Notes: generated by a model from the sequence alone, not told the origin. 64,000 nucleotides of DNA from Nonomuraea spiralis (GCF_014648435.1 NZ_BMRC01000030.1:1-64000); one strand, 5' to 3'. Counted from the first letter of the stretch, positions 1 through 9,445 are shown. Numbers and translations are program-made.

Positions 1-1680
1 TCGCCCAAGGACACGTACGTACGCCAAGGCCTGATCGAAGGGCAGGGCGGCCTGCGCTACACGACCTACACCCGCACGTACGCGGGGCTGCCCGTCCACG
101 GCGGCGACTTTGTCGTGGTCAGCACCGCCGACGGCGAGGTCCTGAGCACGTCTGTCTCCCAGGACAGCGCCCTGGACGTGGCCACCACACCCAGGCTCGG
201 CGCCGCCGACGCGGTGCGGGTGGCCAGGAGCCAGCTGCCCGAGGTCTTCTCGGTCACCACGCCCAGGCTGGTGGTCATGGCCCAAGGACGCGGCCGGCTG
301 GCCTACGAGGTGGTCGTGCACGGCACCGTCGGAGGCAGGCAGAGCAAGCTGCACGTCTTCGTCGACGCGCTGACCGGCGCGGTCGCCTTGAAGTCCGACG
401 AGGTCAGGGCGGGGGTGGGCAACAGCTACTACAACGGCAACCCGGTCACCATCGGCACCACCGGTACCGGCACCTCCTTCTCCATGGTGGACCCCGTACG
501 GCGGGGCGTGCGCTGCGGCGGCCAGAACGGCTCGGCCTACACCGGGACCGACGACAACTGGGGCAACGGCTCCGGCACCAATTTCGAGACGGCCTGCGTC
601 GACGTGCTCTACGCGATCGACACCGAGTGGGACATGCTCAAGACCTGGCTGGGACGCGACGGCTTCAACGGCGTCGGCGACGGCTACCCCGCCCGCGTCG
701 GCCTGAACGACGTCAACGCCTATTGGACCGGCTCCTACGTCGCCTTCGGCCACACTTCCGACAACCAGCGCCAGCTCACCTCGATGGACGTCGTGGCGCA
801 CGAGTACGGCCACATCGTCTTCGCCACCACGCCCGGACTCGACATCGGCGACAACGAGAAGGCCATACTCAACGAGTCCACCGGCGACATCTTCGGCGCG
901 CTGACCGAGCAGTACGCCAACCAGCCCGCCGCTTTCGACCCGCCCGACTACACCGTCGGCGAGGAGAACAACATCGTTGGAAGCGGCCCGCTCCGCTACA
1001 TGTACAAGCCGTCGCTGATCCCCGGTGACCCCGACTGCTTCAGCAGCGCGGTGCCGCCGATGTTTCCCCAGATCGGGGCCGGGGTCCAGAACCACTGGTT
1101 CTACCTCCTGGCCGAGGGCACCAACCCGACCAACGGCCAGCCGCCCAGCCCGACCTGCAACTACTCCACCATCGTCGGGATCGGCGCGCGCAAGGCCGGC
1201 CAGATCTACATGGGCACGCTGCTGCGCAAGACCACCAGTTGGTCGCACACCGCGGCCCGCCGAGCCTCGATGCAGGCGGCCCTGGTTCTGTTCCCCGGGT
1301 CGTGCCTGGAGTACAACACGGTCAAAGCCGCCTGGAACGCCGTCCGCGTGCCTGCCCACGGCGGCGAGCCGTACACATGCGAGTTCTCGGTCGACGTCGC
1401 CCCCGCTGCGGCGACCGTACAGCCTGGCCGGCAGGTGAGCGTCACCGTCACCAGCGCCACCGTCTCGGGCGCTCCGCAGCAGATCGCGCTGCAGGCCAAG
1501 GGGCTTCCGGCGGGCATGACGGCCTCTTTCAGCCCGGCGAGCATCACCACCGGCGCCACCTCCACGCTGACGTTCACGGTCGGCGCGAGCACCGTGCCCG
1601 GAACCTATGCGATCACGGTGCTGGGCGACGGCGTCGCCCTCGACCACACAGCCACCCTCACCTTGACCGTGGCTCCATAA
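1..1680 (+). CDS. Secreted M4 (thermolysin-like) metallopeptidase, 5' end outside window
   Basis: Zinc endopeptidase, probably secreted and activated by propeptide removal. The frame is open from base 1, so the true start and signal peptide lie upstream. The first residues (ending GGDFVVV) resemble an FTP/PepSY propeptide. HEYGH (bases 799-813) is the HExxH zinc motif, and NESTGD, with Glu at 874-876, supplies the third ligand. After the catalytic domain a Cys-containing linker leads to about 100 residues of Ig-like beta domain (from about base 1380), as in many actinobacterial secreted proteases. The gene stops at 1680 just before a strong hairpin. Family assignment is secure; substrate is unknown. 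Confidence 0.93.
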   Translation, partial: SPKDTYVRQGLIEGQGGLRYTTYTRTYAGLPVHGGDFVVVSTADGEVLSTSVSQDSALDVATTPRLGAADAVRVARSQLPEVFSVTTPRLVVMAQGRGRLAYEVVVHGTVGGRQSKLHVFVDALTGAVALKSDEVRAGVGNSYYNGNPVTIGTTGTGTSFSMVDPVRRGVRCGGQNGSAYTGTDDNWGNGSGTNFETACVDVLYAIDTEWDMLKTWLGRDGFNGVGDGYPARVGLNDVNAYWTGSYVAFGHTSDNQRQLTSMDVVAHEYGHIVFATTPGLDIGDNEKAILNESTGDIFGALTEQYANQPAAFDPPDYTVGEENNIVGSGPLRYMYKPSLIPGDPDCFSSAVPPMFPQIGAGVQNHWFYLLAEGTNPTNGQPPSPTCNYSTIVGIGARKAGQIYMGTLLRKTTSWSHTAARRASMQAALVLFPGSCLEYNTVKAAWNAVRVPAHGGEPYTCEFSVDVAPAAATVQPGRQVSVTVTSATVSGAPQQIALQAKGLPAGMTASFSPASITTGATSTLTFTVGASTVPGTYAITVLGDGVALDHTATLTLTVAP

Positions 1681-1690
1681 GCCGATGACC

Positions 1691-1726
1691 CCGCCGCCAG
1701 GGTTCCACCGGACACCCTGGCGGCGG
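1691..1726 (+). terminator. Hairpin terminator after the M4 peptidase
   Basis: Perfect 13-bp stem (1691-1703 with 1714-1726) and a 10-nt loop, 10 bases after the stop codon. There is no U-tract, which is common for actinobacterial terminators. The right arm runs into the esterase remnant described next. Confidence 0.75.
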
Positions 1727-1800
1727 CGTACGCCTCGCCCTCGTCCCGCAGCACGTCGGCCCCGGCATTGATGACGAGGGCCGGCGTCAGCCCGGCGCTC
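1724..1800 (-). pseudogene. Fragment of an alpha/beta-hydrolase (esterase) C-terminal region
   Basis: The minus strand encodes a short stretch reading PALVINAGADVLRDEGEAYA, which matches the region around the catalytic Asp in HSL-type esterases. There is no start codon and no continuation on either side, so this is a remnant. It shows that the sequence right of the peptidase is rearranged. Recognition rests on one motif only. Confidence 0.45.
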
Positions 1801-1925
1801 AGGACGCTTGGTCGAGTCGCACCGATGGACGAGGTGGGAAGGCGGTGAGCTCGTCATGCGGCTTGTGTTTCCGCAGGCAGTGGAACAGGCAGCCGAGCAT
1901 CCGGTTGAAGGTGTTGCGCGGCGCT
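1799..1925 (-). pseudogene. Remnant of an IS110-type transposase C-terminus
   Basis: The minus-strand reading contains NRMLGCLFHCLRKHKPHDE followed by LTAFPP and a stop. This resembles the conserved tail of IS110/IS116-family transposases (helical LN-R--G-L--CL segment, then YDE-TA-). Upstream codons do not continue the transposase, so only the last 40 or so residues survive. Assignment is by pattern memory and is tentative. Confidence 0.45.
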
Positions 1926-2205
1926 GAAGTACCGGTCGCCTCCGGCGCGGCGGGGGCAGCGCTGGTTGTGCTCGCCGCCGTACGACTTCTATGGCCTCCG
2001 CTTCGCCCGGCCCCGGCCCGGTCGCGGCACTGAGTGAAGATCGGCTGCCTCCAGGCCCCAAAGCCCCAGGCCAAGCTGCTGCAGAGTGCGGTTCTTGCTC
2101 AGTCTTCGGCCCGAGCGACACGTTCCCGTCGCGGTTGGCCGGCCACGCCACCGGGGTGCATTTCCGGATGAGGCACTCCCCGCAACGAGCCGAATTCGAG
2201 GCACG

Positions 2206-2560
2206 ATGGGGCGGGCCATGCTGGACTGGTTTGTCGCGATGGGGCAGGAGCGGCCGGCGGGGCGATCGTCGAAGGTGTCGCGCTGTGGGGGAAGCTGAAC
2301 GCCTGGCAGGAAGATCGTCAGCTGGTTCGCGCCTCCGGCAAGGGCGAACTGCCGGGGCTGCTCGACTATATCGACGTGTATCCGGACACGATGGTGGCGC
2401 TGACCCGCGTCGTCATCGGGGCCGTGGCCGGCGTGCTGCTGCGCGACCAGCTGACCGGTTGGATGGCCACGGTCATCGTCGGCGCCTCCGGCCCAGCCCT
2501 GCTGAGGCGGTTCGGTACGGCGCGAAGCGCTACTGCGCGGCGACCAGCGTCCGGTGGCGC
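2206..2560 (+). pseudogene. Unclassified, probably broken small membrane-protein gene
   Basis: Two plus-strand frames look coding. ATG at 2206 gives a short start (GRAMLDWFVAMGQERPAG), then a stop at about 2298. A second frame, open from about 2217, reads VEGVALWGKLNAWQED and later two hydrophobic stretches (ALTRVVIGAVAGVLL; MATVIVGASGPALL). The simplest reading is one frameshifted gene of about 110 residues with one or two membrane segments. I do not recognise a family. It overlaps nothing else convincing. Confidence 0.3.
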
Positions 2561-2632
2561 CGGCGGCCTACGGGCGGCAGCAGCGTCACCTCGGCACCGA
2601 CGCCGGCCACGAGCGCGGTCAGGGAGTGGGCG

Positions 2633-3535
2633 TCAAACGCCCTTCAGAACACGATCAAGTGCCGCCCGGCCCGCAGGTCCCCAGTTCGGTTTCCCGCCGG
2701 GTAGGCCCCGATCTCCGTTCTGCCCCATGAGCATCAGGAAAAGGCTCTTCATGGCGGCCAGTCCGCGGGCGCGCCGGATCGCCGCCTCGTCCGCGTACGC
2801 GTACGCCTCGAAGAACCGTCCGGCCGCGCCCGCGGGGAGCAGCACCCACGCGGCGGCGAGGTCCCACGCCGGATCACCGGCGAACAGGGCACCGAAATCG
2901 ATCACGCCCGAGAGCGTCCCGTCCGAGACGACGACATTCGCGGGATGAAGGTCGCCGTGCACCCACACCGGCGGGCCCTCCCACTCAGGAGCCGCGACGG
3001 CATCGGCCCACACGGCCCGGACAGCGCCGACATCACCGACGGCGTCAGGGTCAATGGCCTGCAAGAACCGTTCGAAGCCACTCGTGCACCTCTTGGGATG
3101 AGCGCCGAGGTCCGGACTGCCCGGGGCCTCGGCGGGCGCCTCCACATGAAGCGCCCGGAGGAAGCCCGCCAGCGTGTCGGCCGCGTGGACGCCACGGCTG
3201 ATCGAGCCGTGGTCCAGCGGCTCGCCGGGAACCCACGTCATCACGGTCCAATGCTTGGGGAAACGCTCGGACGGTTCGCCGAACCGCACCGGGGTCGGCA
3301 CCGGAAGCGGCAGACGCGGGGCCAGCACCGGCAGCCACCGCCGCTCCTTGAGCTGGAGCTCCGGGGTGGGGTCCATACGCTGCATGCGCACGGCCAATTC
3401 GTCCCCGAGGCGCCACATCTGGTTGCCCCAGCCGCCCGCCACCTCGCGGACAGCCAGCCCTGCAAGGTCTGGATGTTGCTCCTGCAGCAAGTCGCGGACC
3501 AGTTCTACGGTGATCTCGAGCTCGGTGTCCGACAT
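2633..3535 (-). CDS. APH-family (aminoglycoside/macrolide-type) phosphotransferase
   Basis: Kinase-fold small-molecule phosphotransferase of 300 residues. HGDLHPAN (about residues 193-200) is the catalytic loop and VIDFGALFAGDPAWDLA carries the metal-binding DFG-like Asp. MSDTELEI at 3535 is chosen as start because it begins the conserved APH N-terminus; longer in-frame starts upstream add only Arg/Pro-rich sequence. There is no obvious ribosome site, so it may be leaderless. The substrate cannot be inferred: APH enzymes may confer resistance (aminoglycosides, macrolides) or act on metabolites. The gene stands alone. Confidence 0.88.
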   Translation of the reverse strand: MSDTELEITVELVRDLLQEQHPDLAGLAVREVAGGWGNQMWRLGDELAVRMQRMDPTPELQLKERRWLPVLAPRLPLPVPTPVRFGEPSERFPKHWTVMTWVPGEPLDHGSISRGVHAADTLAGFLRALHVEAPAEAPGSPDLGAHPKRCTSGFERFLQAIDPDAVGDVGAVRAVWADAVAAPEWEGPPVWVHGDLHPANVVVSDGTLSGVIDFGALFAGDPAWDLAAAWVLLPAGAAGRFFEAYAYADEAAIRRARGLAAMKSLFLMLMGQNGDRGLPGGKPNWGPAGRAALDRVLKGV

Positions 3536-3820
3536 GCGAAGGTACAGTACCGAGTCGGCAGGCGGAGCGGCTCTCGCATCCCGGAACATCCCACTGTATC
3601 TGTCGGCTGCGGTCGACCGGCTGCGCGCTGAAGGCGATCCGGTCAAGGACGAGACGCCGCCCGGCTGTCCCCGCTCGGCCGCACCCACCTCAACCTCCTG
3701 GACCTCCGGGTTCGCGGGCCACGACAAGCGTGCCCGGTCCCGATGTCTTCCCCGCATGCCCGGTGCGAGGGCCGGCGCGGTGGAGCGCTGACGACGCCCG
3801 CGGTCACGGCGCGCGGTCGG

Positions 3821-4459
3821 CTAACGCGGCGTGACCAGGCGGGCCTCGTAGGCGGCGATGACGAGCTGGGCGCGGTCGCGGGCGTTGAGCTTGGCCAGCA
3901 GACGGCCGATATGCGTCTTCACGGTCCCGGGACTCACCTGGAGCTGCACGCTGAGCTCGGCGTTGGACAGCCCGTGGGCGACGAGGGTGAGCACCTCGCG
4001 CTCCCGGTCCGTCAACGTGTCGAGCCCGTGAAACGGCTGCCGGACCGGCCGCCGTACGAACTCCGCGATCAGTCGGGTGGTGACGGTCGGCGCGAGCAGC
4101 GTCTCACCCGACGCCACCACTCGGATCGCCTTCAGGAGGTCGTCCGGAGGCGCGTCCTTGAGCAGGAATCCGCTGGCACCCGCCCGCAGCGCGGAATATA
4201 CGTACTCATCGAGGTCGAACGTGGTCAGGATGAGCACCCGAGTGTCCCCGGCGATCTGCCCGGCCGCGGTGATGCCGTCCATCTCGGGCATTCTGACGTC
4301 CATGAGCACCACGTCGGGTGACTTCGTACGCGTGAGCGCCACCGCCTCCCGCCCGTCGCCCGCCTCCCCGACCACGGTGAGATCGTCCTCCGAGTCGATC
4401 AGCAAGCGGAAACTGCCGCGCAGGAGCGCCTGATCGTCGGCGATGAGCACCCGGATCAC
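3821..4459 (-). CDS. NarL/LuxR-type two-component response regulator
   Basis: 212-residue regulator. The receiver domain has acidic DD at residues 8-9, phospho-acceptor Asp54 (VVLMDVRMPEMDG) and a conserved Lys (LLKD). A C-terminal LuxR HTH follows (TDREREVLTLVAHGLSNAE). It lies downstream of the histidine kinase on the same strand and should be its partner, but a 295-base gap separates them, longer than usual for such pairs. I see no gene in the gap. The likely targets are the divergent hydrolase-ABC genes, whose promoter region carries an inverted repeat. Confidence 0.93.
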   Translation of the reverse strand: MIRVLIADDQALLRGSFRLLIDSEDDLTVVGEAGDGREAVALTRTKSPDVVLMDVRMPEMDGITAAGQIAGDTRVLILTTFDLDEYVYSALRAGASGFLLKDAPPDDLLKAIRVVASGETLLAPTVTTRLIAEFVRRPVRQPFHGLDTLTDREREVLTLVAHGLSNAELSVQLQVSPGTVKTHIGRLLAKLNARDRAQLVIAAYEARLVTPR

Positions 4460-4754
4460 GAGCCTCCCCCTGCCACACCCACCCCGACCGGGCCCGGCGC
4501 GGTCCCCGCACGCCCTGTCCGGACCCGCTGACTCCGCTTCCTGCGGCTCACACTCGTGATCTTCGTCATCGCGTCCATCATGACCGATCTGCGGCTACCA
4601 CTCGCACCACGTCGACGCTCTGCCGGAACGTCAACCGTCCGTACCACTGCGGCGCCCTGTCGAACGGCCTGCCGTTCGCGCACGCCCGCGCTTCGCCGGA
4701 ACGTGTCCGGGACCTCCTCTCCCTCCGTCGAGAAGGGGGGAACTCCCAGGCGGA

Positions 4755-5882
4755 TCAAGGGATCTCCCATGACGCGTGCACGCCGAACCCTCTTCCTGGC
4801 AGCGGGCCGGCCTCGAAGGTGCCGCCGTACAGCAGGGCCCGTTCGCGCATTCCCGCCAGCCCGTGCCCACCCGACCGCCCCGGTAGCACCCGCCGCCCAG
4901 GCCCGTCATCGACGACGGAGATCCGTAACCTCCCGTCGGCGACCGACACGCCGGCCTGGCAGTGGGCGGGAGCGGCGTGCTTGACGACGTTGGTGATCGC
5001 TTCCTGGAGGATGCGGTGAACGGCCGGTGCCATGCTGTCGGGCACGGTTCCGATCACCGACAGATCGACCTGCACGCCGGCCTCCGCCGCGCGCTGCACC
5101 AAGGACGGCAGGTCGGCGAGCCGGGGGAGCGGTGTGCTGTCGGGCACGCTGCCGGGTGCGCGCAGCACGCCGAGAAGATGGCGCATCTCCGTGAGCGAGC
5201 CGCGCCCGATCTCCTCAATGGCCCGCAACGCTTTGCGCCCTTCCTCCGGATGCTTGTCCAGGACCTTGGCCGCCACCCCCGCCTTGACAGTGATCACGCT
5301 CATCGAATGGGCGACGACGTCGTGCAGCTCACGCGCGATCCGCAGGCGTTCGTCGGCCGCCGCCTGCTCGGCCTGCCTCCTGACCTCGCGGGCGGCGAAC
5401 TCGCGGCGGGTACGCGCCGCCGTGCCCAGACTCCAGCTCGCTGCGAGGGCCAGCCAGGCCGCACCGAGGATGAAGACGGGGTCGGGCCAGCCGTTCGAAT
5501 GGTGTGCCGGGCCCAACATCGAGACCAGCAGAGAGCCTCCGTTGACGAGCAGACCCGACAACAGGGCGATCGCCGATCGCCACACCGGGCGGCCGGTCGC
5601 CACCGGGTAGATGGCCAGGGCCACCACCACGGTCGGCATCAGCCGGTTGGCCTGTACCGAGAGCACGGCGATGCCGATCAGGAGCGCACCGTAGTAGGCG
5701 GGCTCCGGCCATGCCCGCCGCACCGCCACAGGCACCGCGAGCAGCCAGCAGAGCGCCATGGTCACAGCGTTCGTGGCCAGCTCCGGTGGACTCGCTGTGG
5801 ACGCCAGCGCGAGCAGCACCGCGACCACGGTGTCGGCCAGGATGAGCAGCCAGGGCGGAAGCCGCCGGGCGAGCAGATTCAC
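4755..5882 (-). CDS. Sensor histidine kinase, HisKA_3 (DesK/NarX-like) class
   Basis: 375-residue membrane kinase. The first 155 residues form 4-5 hydrophobic segments with no large extracellular domain, as in intramembrane-sensing kinases that often control ABC exporters. A basic coiled linker follows, then the HisKA_3 box with His187 (ARELHDVVAHSM) and an HATPase domain (DDGPGRR, GGHGLAGMRERA). The cue is unknown. It is transcribed away from the TAP-like hydrolase/ABC operon, from which it is separated by a 166-base regulatory region. Confidence 0.92.
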   Translation of the reverse strand: MNLLARRLPPWLLILADTVVAVLLALASTASPPELATNAVTMALCWLLAVPVAVRRAWPEPAYYGALLIGIAVLSVQANRLMPTVVVALAIYPVATGRPVWRSAIALLSGLLVNGGSLLVSMLGPAHHSNGWPDPVFILGAAWLALAASWSLGTAARTRREFAAREVRRQAEQAAADERLRIARELHDVVAHSMSVITVKAGVAAKVLDKHPEEGRKALRAIEEIGRGSLTEMRHLLGVLRAPGSVPDSTPLPRLADLPSLVQRAAEAGVQVDLSVIGTVPDSMAPAVHRILQEAITNVVKHAAPAHCQAGVSVADGRLRISVVDDGPGRRVLPGRSGGHGLAGMRERALLYGGTFEAGPLPGRGFGVHASWEIP

Positions 5883-5931
5883 ATCCCGACGTTATCGAGG
5901 AACGGCCGGAGGCGAATCGGAGCACGGGCCG

Positions 5932-5987
5932 TCGGACCAGGGTCGTACTCCGCCCGCGTATGCCCGTACCGTACGACCCTGGTCCGA
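5932..5987. promoter_or_regulatory. 17-bp inverted repeat in the kinase/hydrolase divergent promoter region
   Basis: TCGGACCAGGGTCGTAC (5932-5948) is repeated perfectly as its reverse complement at 5971-5987, half-site centres 39 bp apart. It sits between the divergently transcribed kinase (start 5882) and hydrolase (start 6049). The size and position fit two sites for the adjacent response regulator, giving autoregulation plus control of the exporter operon. A second small hairpin (CCGATC/GATCGG, 5984-6000) overlaps its right end. The repeat is seen directly; the binding protein is inferred. Confidence 0.7.
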
Positions 5988-6048
5988 TCCCAAAGATCGG
6001 ATCCGGCTCCGATGTAGGGGTCCACCGGTCTACAGCATCGTTGCCGCC

Positions 6049-7515
6049 ATGAACCGACGCACACTCATCGCCCTGTGCCTGGCGGCCTGTCTCGCCGTGC
6101 CGCTCGGTGGCATCGCGCTGGCCTCGGCGCAGGCCCACGACCTCGCGTGGAAGGACTGTGGTGATGGCCTGCGATGCGCCGAGCTGGTCGTTCCCGTGGA
6201 CTGGGCCGACCCGGACGGGCCCAGAACCTCGGTGCACGTGGCCAAACTGCCCGCGACGGGCAAGAGCATCGGGCCTCTGATCATCAACTTCGGAGGGCCC
6301 GGCACCAGCACGTCGATGCTCAGGCGGAAAAACCAGGCCGACGCTCAGCCGGAGCTGCCGGGCCTGCTCGATGAGTTGCAGAGGAGCTTCGACGTCATCG
6401 CCATCGATCCGCGCGGCCTGTCTGAGCCCGCGAGCAGCAAGAGAGTGAGCTGCGCGGAGCCCGAGCCCTCCGCCTTCGGACTGCTCCTGGCCAGGACGAA
6501 GCAGGATTGGGACACCCATGCCGCCAAGAACGTGGCCCATCAGGCGAGCTGCCGCAAAGCGGCCAAATCGGTCTGGCGTGGGATGACGGCGTGGAACGTG
6601 GCGCACGACATCGACGCCCTGCGCGCCACACTCGGCCAGGACGAGCTCATTTACGCGGGCAACTCCTACGGGACCGTCTACGCCCAGGCGTATCTGGAGC
6701 TGTTCCCGCAGCGGGTCGGCCGCATGTACTTCGACGGCACCGCCGATCACACCCAGCAGGAGTTCGAGCCCTGGATACGCAACTACGCGCGCACGCAGGA
6801 GCGCCATCTCACCCGCTTCCGCGACTGGTGCGCCCGCCGCACCGACTGCGCCCTCCGAGGCACGGACGCCGGCAAGGCATGGGATGAGCTCGTTGCCAGG
6901 GTGCGCCGCGCGCCACTGCCGGCGTCGGCCGGACGGACGGTGCACGAGGGGCAGCTGTACGCCGGCGCGATCAAAGGCATGAATCCGGCACTCTGGCCCC
7001 AGCTCGCCACCGCCATCCGCAAGGCCCTCGACGGCGACGCCGGCGACTTCCTGCAACAACTGCTCCCGGACGAGGGTGGCACGTCCGTGAGCCAAGACTC
7101 CTTGTGCAACGACTTCATGCCGAAGCTGCCGACGTACGAGGAGTTCCAGGGCATCGAGGCCAGACTTCGGGAGATCGCGCCGAGGTTCGGTTGGCTTGAG
7201 GGACGCTTCGAGCTCGGGCGGTGCTGGGGGCGGAGCGGCGGGGCGTTCTGGGCGCCGCACCCGTTACGCGTGAAGGACGCCCCGCCGATCCTCTTCGCGA
7301 TCGGGGAGCTCGACAACAACACCAACTATCTCGGGCAGGCGCACGTGGCCGAGCAGATCCCGTCCGCGCGCGTCCTGTGGCACGGCGACGGCCATGCGTC
7401 GTGGGCGAGGAACAACTGCCAGCGGCGGCACGTCAACGCCTACCTGACCTCGGGGGAATTGCCCGCGCCGGGCACGCGCTGCCCGGCCGAGATCATCCAG
7501 AAGGTGGGGAAATGA
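6049..7515 (+). CDS. Secreted alpha/beta hydrolase, TAP-like tripeptidyl aminopeptidase
   Basis: 488-residue exported serine hydrolase. ATG at 6049 is chosen because it starts a clean signal peptide (MNRRTLIALCLAACLAV, cleavage after the ASAQA region). Catalytic triad candidates are Ser206 (AGNSYGT), Asp422 (IGELDNN) and His449 (GDGHASW), with the C-terminal TAP-like layout. Family members release peptides from N-termini or hydrolyse esters outside the cell. It overlaps the ABC ATPase by 4 nt (ATGA), so secreted enzyme and exporter are co-translated. Confidence 0.9.
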   Translation: MNRRTLIALCLAACLAVPLGGIALASAQAHDLAWKDCGDGLRCAELVVPVDWADPDGPRTSVHVAKLPATGKSIGPLIINFGGPGTSTSMLRRKNQADAQPELPGLLDELQRSFDVIAIDPRGLSEPASSKRVSCAEPEPSAFGLLLARTKQDWDTHAAKNVAHQASCRKAAKSVWRGMTAWNVAHDIDALRATLGQDELIYAGNSYGTVYAQAYLELFPQRVGRMYFDGTADHTQQEFEPWIRNYARTQERHLTRFRDWCARRTDCALRGTDAGKAWDELVARVRRAPLPASAGRTVHEGQLYAGAIKGMNPALWPQLATAIRKALDGDAGDFLQQLLPDEGGTSVSQDSLCNDFMPKLPTYEEFQGIEARLREIAPRFGWLEGRFELGRCWGRSGGAFWAPHPLRVKDAPPILFAIGELDNNTNYLGQAHVAEQIPSARVLWHGDGHASWARNNCQRRHVNAYLTSGELPAPGTRCPAEIIQKVGK

Positions 7516-8471
7516 TCGAGGTCACAGAACTGACGAAGCTGTACGGCTCCACCCGTGCGGTGTCCGGGCTCACGTTCGACGTCAAACCCGGACAGGTCAC
7601 CGGCTTCCTCGGGCACAACGGCGCCGGCAAGTCCACCACCATGCGCATGATCCTCGGCCTCCACATGCCCACGTCGGGCCAGGCGTTGATCAACGGCGTC
7701 CGCAAACACGACCTGCGCGACCCCATGCGAGAGGTCGGCGCCATGCTCAACGCGGCCGAGGTGCAGGGCGGGCGCAGCGCGTTCGCTCACCTCTTGGCGC
7801 TGGCGTACGCGGGCGGGATCGGGCGCCGCAGGGTCGTGGAGGTGCTGGAGGAGGTCGGCCTGGCCGGCGCGGCACGCAAGCGGATCGCCGGGTTCTCCCA
7901 GGGGATGCGCCAGCGCCTCGGCCTCGCGGCGGCACTGCTCGGCGACCCGGGCGTGCTCATTCTGGACGAGCCGGTCAACGGCCTCGATCCCGACGGGATC
8001 CGCTGGCTCAGGACACTGCTCAGATCCCTGGCGGCCGAGGGGCGTACCGTCCTGCTGTCGAGCCACCTGATGACCGAGATGTCCCTCACCGCCGACCGGC
8101 TCGTCATCATCGGCCGGGGCCGACTGATCGAGGACACCACGACGGCGGACCTGCTGGCCCGCTTCCACAGCGGCGTGCTGGTCCGATCGCCCCACGCGGC
8201 CCGCCTGTCCAGGGCGCTCATGGCGGCCGGCGCAACCATACGCCCCGCTCAGGACGCCGACGCAGGTGAGGAGCCGGTGCCCGCTCGGCCCGCGGCGGCT
8301 GGAGCCGATACGAGCCCAGTGCGGGACGCGCGGGCCGAAGAGGAATTGCTGGTGACCGGCCTGACCACAGCCGTCATCGGCGACATCGCCCTGGCGAACG
8401 GCTGTGCCGTTCACGAACTGGCGTCGCGCCGGACATCACTGGAGGAAGCCTTCATGGAGATCACTCAATGA
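7512..8471 (+). CDS. ABC transporter ATPase (DrrA/BcrA-like)
   Basis: 319-residue cytoplasmic ATPase. It has Walker A (GHNGAGKST), signature (FSQGMRQRL) and Walker B (VLILDEPVNGLD). The C-terminal extension and single nucleotide-binding domain are typical of ABC-2 drug/antibiotic exporters. The start overlaps the hydrolase stop (ATGA) and its own stop overlaps the permease start. With its control by an adjacent two-component system, a role in export of, or resistance to, an envelope-active compound is likely but not shown. Confidence 0.93.
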   Translation: MIEVTELTKLYGSTRAVSGLTFDVKPGQVTGFLGHNGAGKSTTMRMILGLHMPTSGQALINGVRKHDLRDPMREVGAMLNAAEVQGGRSAFAHLLALAYAGGIGRRRVVEVLEEVGLAGAARKRIAGFSQGMRQRLGLAAALLGDPGVLILDEPVNGLDPDGIRWLRTLLRSLAAEGRTVLLSSHLMTEMSLTADRLVIIGRGRLIEDTTTADLLARFHSGVLVRSPHAARLSRALMAAGATIRPAQDADAGEEPVPARPAAAGADTSPVRDARAEEELLVTGLTTAVIGDIALANGCAVHELASRRTSLEEAFMEITQ

Positions 8472-9220
8472 TCGACGTCGTCGCATCGGAATGGCTCAAG
8501 CTACGCTCGCTCCGAGCCGCCTATTACGTCCTGGCCTCCATGCTCTCGGCTCTTGCGCTCACGGGCTTCGCCGCGTACTCGATCTCGCGCAACTTCGACA
8601 TCAACGGCCCCGCCGGCGATCCCGTCGGCACGGGCCTCAGCCTCAGCGCCGACATTCCGCCTGTGCTGTTCGGCATGCTGGGCATGTTCGCCATCTCCGG
8701 CGAGTACGCCACCGGCATGATCAGACTCACGCTGACCACGATCCGGAGCCGGTGGACGCTCCTCGTGGCCAAGGCCGCTGTGGTGTCCGCCGTGGCCGTC
8801 GTCGCGGGCCAGGTGCTGGCGTTCGCCATCTACTTCACCGCACAGGCGGTGGTGGCCGGGCGTCCGATCGGCGCCTCGTTGGCCGAACATGCGGCTCTGA
8901 CCGAGGTGTTGACCACCGGCGCCGGCTCAGCCGTCGCCGCGGTGATGGGGCTGAGCCTGGCCACGGTCCTGCGGTCGACACCGGGCGCGCTCATCGCGCT
9001 GGTCGTCCTCCCGCTGTCCCCGACCGTGCTCGAGCGCTTCCTCCCGGCTCCGTGGAACGACTGGATCAGCTCCTTGACGATTCCGTCGCTGGCCAGGCAA
9101 CTGGCCGCCGTACCCGACGCCGGAGCTTTCGGTCCCTCAACGGCCGCCGTCATCCTGGTGGGCTACGTCGTGGTGTCCCTCCTGTCGGCAACCCTGGCGA
9201 TCAACCACCGCGACGCCTGA
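8468..9220 (+). CDS. ABC-2 type permease
   Basis: 250-residue membrane protein with about six hydrophobic segments (for example MLGMFAISGEYATGMIRLTL, which contains the conserved exporter loop with GE-ATG). It is the membrane partner of the preceding ATPase, with which it overlaps by 4 nt. A perfect hairpin lies 140 bases downstream. Confidence 0.9.
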   Translation: MIDVVASEWLKLRSLRAAYYVLASMLSALALTGFAAYSISRNFDINGPAGDPVGTGLSLSADIPPVLFGMLGMFAISGEYATGMIRLTLTTIRSRWTLLVAKAAVVSAVAVVAGQVLAFAIYFTAQAVVAGRPIGASLAEHAALTEVLTTGAGSAVAAVMGLSLATVLRSTPGALIALVVLPLSPTVLERFLPAPWNDWISSLTIPSLARQLAAVPDAGAFGPSTAAVILVGYVVVSLLSATLAINHRDA

Positions 9221-9360
9221 CCGGACCCTACGGCGATGGAGTGGAACGGCGATCACGTTCATGGTGGGAACGAGTGTGACGCGCTACCGCGCCGTCTTCT
9301 CCGGCCCTGGTGGAGCCCAGGGCGGTAACCGCCAGCGGCAAGAGGGTGAGTGGGCGCCAC

Positions 9361-9390
9361 GGCCCACGATGACGGGCGTCATCGTGGGCC
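9361..9390. terminator. Bidirectional hairpin terminator
   Basis: Perfect 13-bp stem (9361-9373 with 9378-9390) and a GGGC loop. It lies between the convergent ABC permease (+) and the low-GC pseudogene (-), so it can serve both. The flanking 9221-9445 region shows no other gene. Confidence 0.8.
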
Positions 9391-9445
9391 GGCGAGACCG
9401 ACCTGCGCCGATCGGTCCTGCGCATTCCGAGAGTTTCGGAGACCT

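Noticed and set aside
5329..7260. 643-codon minus-strand open frame
   Set aside because: Spans the kinase and the divergent hydrolase antisense; GC-rich shadow crossing a promoter region.
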